Source: Gemmatimonadaceae bacterium (GTDB taxonomy: Bacteria; Gemmatimonadota; Gemmatimonadetes; Gemmatimonadales; Gemmatimonadaceae). From it: a DNA stretch of 6,752 nucleotides. Below are positions 5,364 to 6,752 of this stretch, one piece after another (position 1 is the stretch's first letter; each line of letters starts with the position of its first letter). The stretch lies in the NCBI GenBank assembly GCA_019689955.1, contig JADGGM010000168.1, forward strand, positions 1 to 6,752, read 5' to 3'. The notes beneath the pieces are model-generated. The model had not been told where the DNA came from. It saw nothing but the letters and a program-made list of their open reading frames with translations, and ran no database searches. The translations under genes and the position numbers were made by a program.

Positions 5364-6752
5364 TCAGCCCGTGGCCTTGTGCACCTTCGTGTGGTGCCGG
5401 GGCGCGGGCTTTGGCGTCCCCCGAACGATGATCACCTGCCCGGGGTAGATCACACTCTTCCGCAGCCGGTTGAGCCGCATGAGCGACTGCACCGTCGTGT
5501 GGTACCGCCGCGCGATCAGCCCGAGCGACTCCCCGCGCCGCACCACGTGCGTGGTGCGCGATGAGCCGTAACGCTCGATCGACGGATCGGGGACGTTGCG
5601 CGCCGCGGCCAGCACGCTCCGGGTCGGGACGATCATCACTTCCCCCACCGGGAGCCGCGCGTGCGACGTCGGCTTGAGGTGCGGGTTGTACCAGGCGAGC
5701 GACGTCACCGGAACGCCGACGCGGTGCGCGAAGCGCGCCGGCGTCTCCCCCTTCTTCACGCGGACGCGCTTGAACGCGACCAGATCCTCCTTGGGGAGCG
5801 CCGCGAACGCCGAGTCGAAGGTGGCCGCGCTCCCCACCGGGACGCGGACGAAGTAGCTCTCGTGAGGGGGCGTCATCCCGCGCAGGATGTGCGGGTTGAG
5901 CGCGACGATCTGCTCCGTGCTCACCCCCACCGCCGCGGCCACCGCCGCCAGCGGCGTGGCCGGCTTCACGCGCACGGAGTCGTACACGTACTCGGAGTCG
6001 TACGTGATGTCGAACCCGTACCGCTTGGGGTCCTTCGCGACCAGCGCCGCGGCGATGAGCTTGGGCACGTAGTCGCGCGTCTCGGCCCGCAGATAGTCCT
6101 TCTCCGCCAGCGCGAAGAAGGCATCGTCCCCCTCCACCCCATCCAGCTCATCGGCGTAGCGCGAGAGCCCACGCACGATCCGCCCCGGCCCGCCGTCGTA
6201 CGCCGCGCAGGCGAGGTAGAGCGAGCCGAACTGGTCGTGCAGCCATCCGAGGAACTTGATCGCCGCGTCGGTCGAGCGGATCGGATCGCGCCGCTCGTCC
6301 ACCCACCAGTCGACCCGCAGCCCCGTGCCGCGCGCGGTGCTCGTCATGAGCTGCCAGAGCCCCACGGCCGCGGCCCGCGAGTACGCGTCCGGGTCGTACC
6401 AGCTCTCCACGATCGGGAGGTACGCCAGGTCTTCTGGGAGCCCCGCCGCGCGCAGCTTCTCACGGATCATCCGCTCGTAGCGCCCGCTCCGCTCGAGCGA
6501 GTGGATGAACGGCTCGCGCGCGCCGTGCTCGAACCGGTCGATGAAGTACAGCACGCGCTTGTGCGTCTCGTACGAGTGGACGTCGATGTCCCACGTCGGC
6601 AGCGTGTCGGTCGCGGAGCTCGCGCCCCCCGCCGAGTCGCCGAACATCTTGGCCGCCTCCCCGGTCACGTCGTGCTGCGCCACCTTGGTGGTGTCCGAGT
6701 CGGGGATGCTGTCCAGCACCGCGGCCGACGCGGTGTACGTGGTGTCCTGGGC
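5364..6752 (-). CDS. MltD-like lytic transglycosylase with three LysM domains (5' partial)
   Basis: This is a periplasmic or outer-membrane murein lytic transglycosylase that binds and cleaves peptidoglycan glycan strands. The frame is open through the right edge. Counted from the first codon inside the window, 462 residues are visible. They begin AQDTT, which looks like the region just after a signal-peptide cleavage site, so start and signal lie outside. The SLT domain spans about 105-240: catalytic Glu116 in VESWYDP, GLWQLM at 131-136, DWWVDERRDP at 148-157, AAYDGG at 183-188 and RDYVPK at 226-231. Spacing and motifs follow E. coli MltD, except that the usual AYN Asn is Asp here (D186). 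Three LysM-type repeats follow at about 259-306, 329-376 and 400-444; the last, starting HVVRRGESL, is canonical and the first two are divergent. The protein ends in a short basic tail rich in Lys and His. The gene is convergent with the smaller transglycosylase. A GTG at 6719 is an internal codon, not a convincing start. Confidence 0.92.
   Translation of the reverse strand, partial: AQDTTYTASAAVLDSIPDSDTTKVAQHDVTGEAAKMFGDSAGGASSATDTLPTWDIDVHSYETHKRVLYFIDRFEHGAREPFIHSLERSGRYERMIREKLRAAGLPEDLAYLPIVESWYDPDAYSRAAAVGLWQLMTSTARGTGLRVDWWVDERRDPIRSTDAAIKFLGWLHDQFGSLYLACAAYDGGPGRIVRGLSRYADELDGVEGDDAFFALAEKDYLRAETRDYVPKLIAAALVAKDPKRYGFDITYDSEYVYDSVRVKPATPLAAVAAAVGVSTEQIVALNPHILRGMTPPHESYFVRVPVGSAATFDSAFAALPKEDLVAFKRVRVKKGETPARFAHRVGVPVTSLAWYNPHLKPTSHARLPVGEVMIVPTRSVLAAARNVPDPSIERYGSSRTTHVVRRGESLGLIARRYHTTVQSLMRLNRLRKSVIYPGQVIIVRGTPKPAPRHHTKVHKATG

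Noticed and set aside
1..6752. Possible new defence, mobile or secondary-metabolite system
   Set aside because: No transposase, integrase, inverted-repeat ends, toxin-antitoxin pair, CRISPR repeats, tRNA or att-like site seen. Every gene belongs to a recognised housekeeping or envelope family.

Overview
The window is about 70% or more G+C and carries six protein genes packed almost end to end, with no RNA gene, mobile element or CRISPR array visible. Five genes read on the + strand and one on the - strand. The extreme GC3, a MltD-type lytic transglycosylase with LysM repeats, a delta' subunit with a long insertion and TATATT-like boxes directly before start codons suggest a Gram-negative, GC-rich bacterium. 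Gemmatimonadota is my best guess. This is inference, not proof; another GC-rich didermic phylum is possible.

Layout: (1) 1-876, the 3' nine-tenths or so of a short-chain dehydrogenase/reductase of the YghA/general-stress type, cut by the left edge. (2) 956-2965, a complete monovalent cation:proton antiporter (CPA2, KefB/KefC-like) with C-terminal RCK domains. (3) 3003-4070, holB, the delta' subunit of the DNA polymerase III clamp loader. (4) 4067-4543, moaC, cyclic pyranopterin monophosphate synthase, overlapping holB by ATGA. (5) 4629-5327, a small membrane-anchored lytic transglycosylase. (6) 6752-5364 on the - strand, a MltD-like lytic transglycosylase with three LysM repeats, convergent with gene 5 and cut by the right edge.

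holB and moaC form a translationally coupled pair, and gene 5 may belong to the same transcript or be separated from it by a short stem-loop. The two lytic transglycosylases face each other across a 36-base gap holding a GC hairpin. All genes are housekeeping or envelope functions. I see no defence island, prophage or obviously new system. The most interesting signal is regulatory: the antiporter gene and holB share a 15-base element, GGGCACG-NN-YATATT, placed so that transcription would begin at or within a few bases of the start codon. This suggests leaderless or nearly leaderless mRNAs, whereas moaC and gene 5 have Shine-Dalgarno-like sequences.
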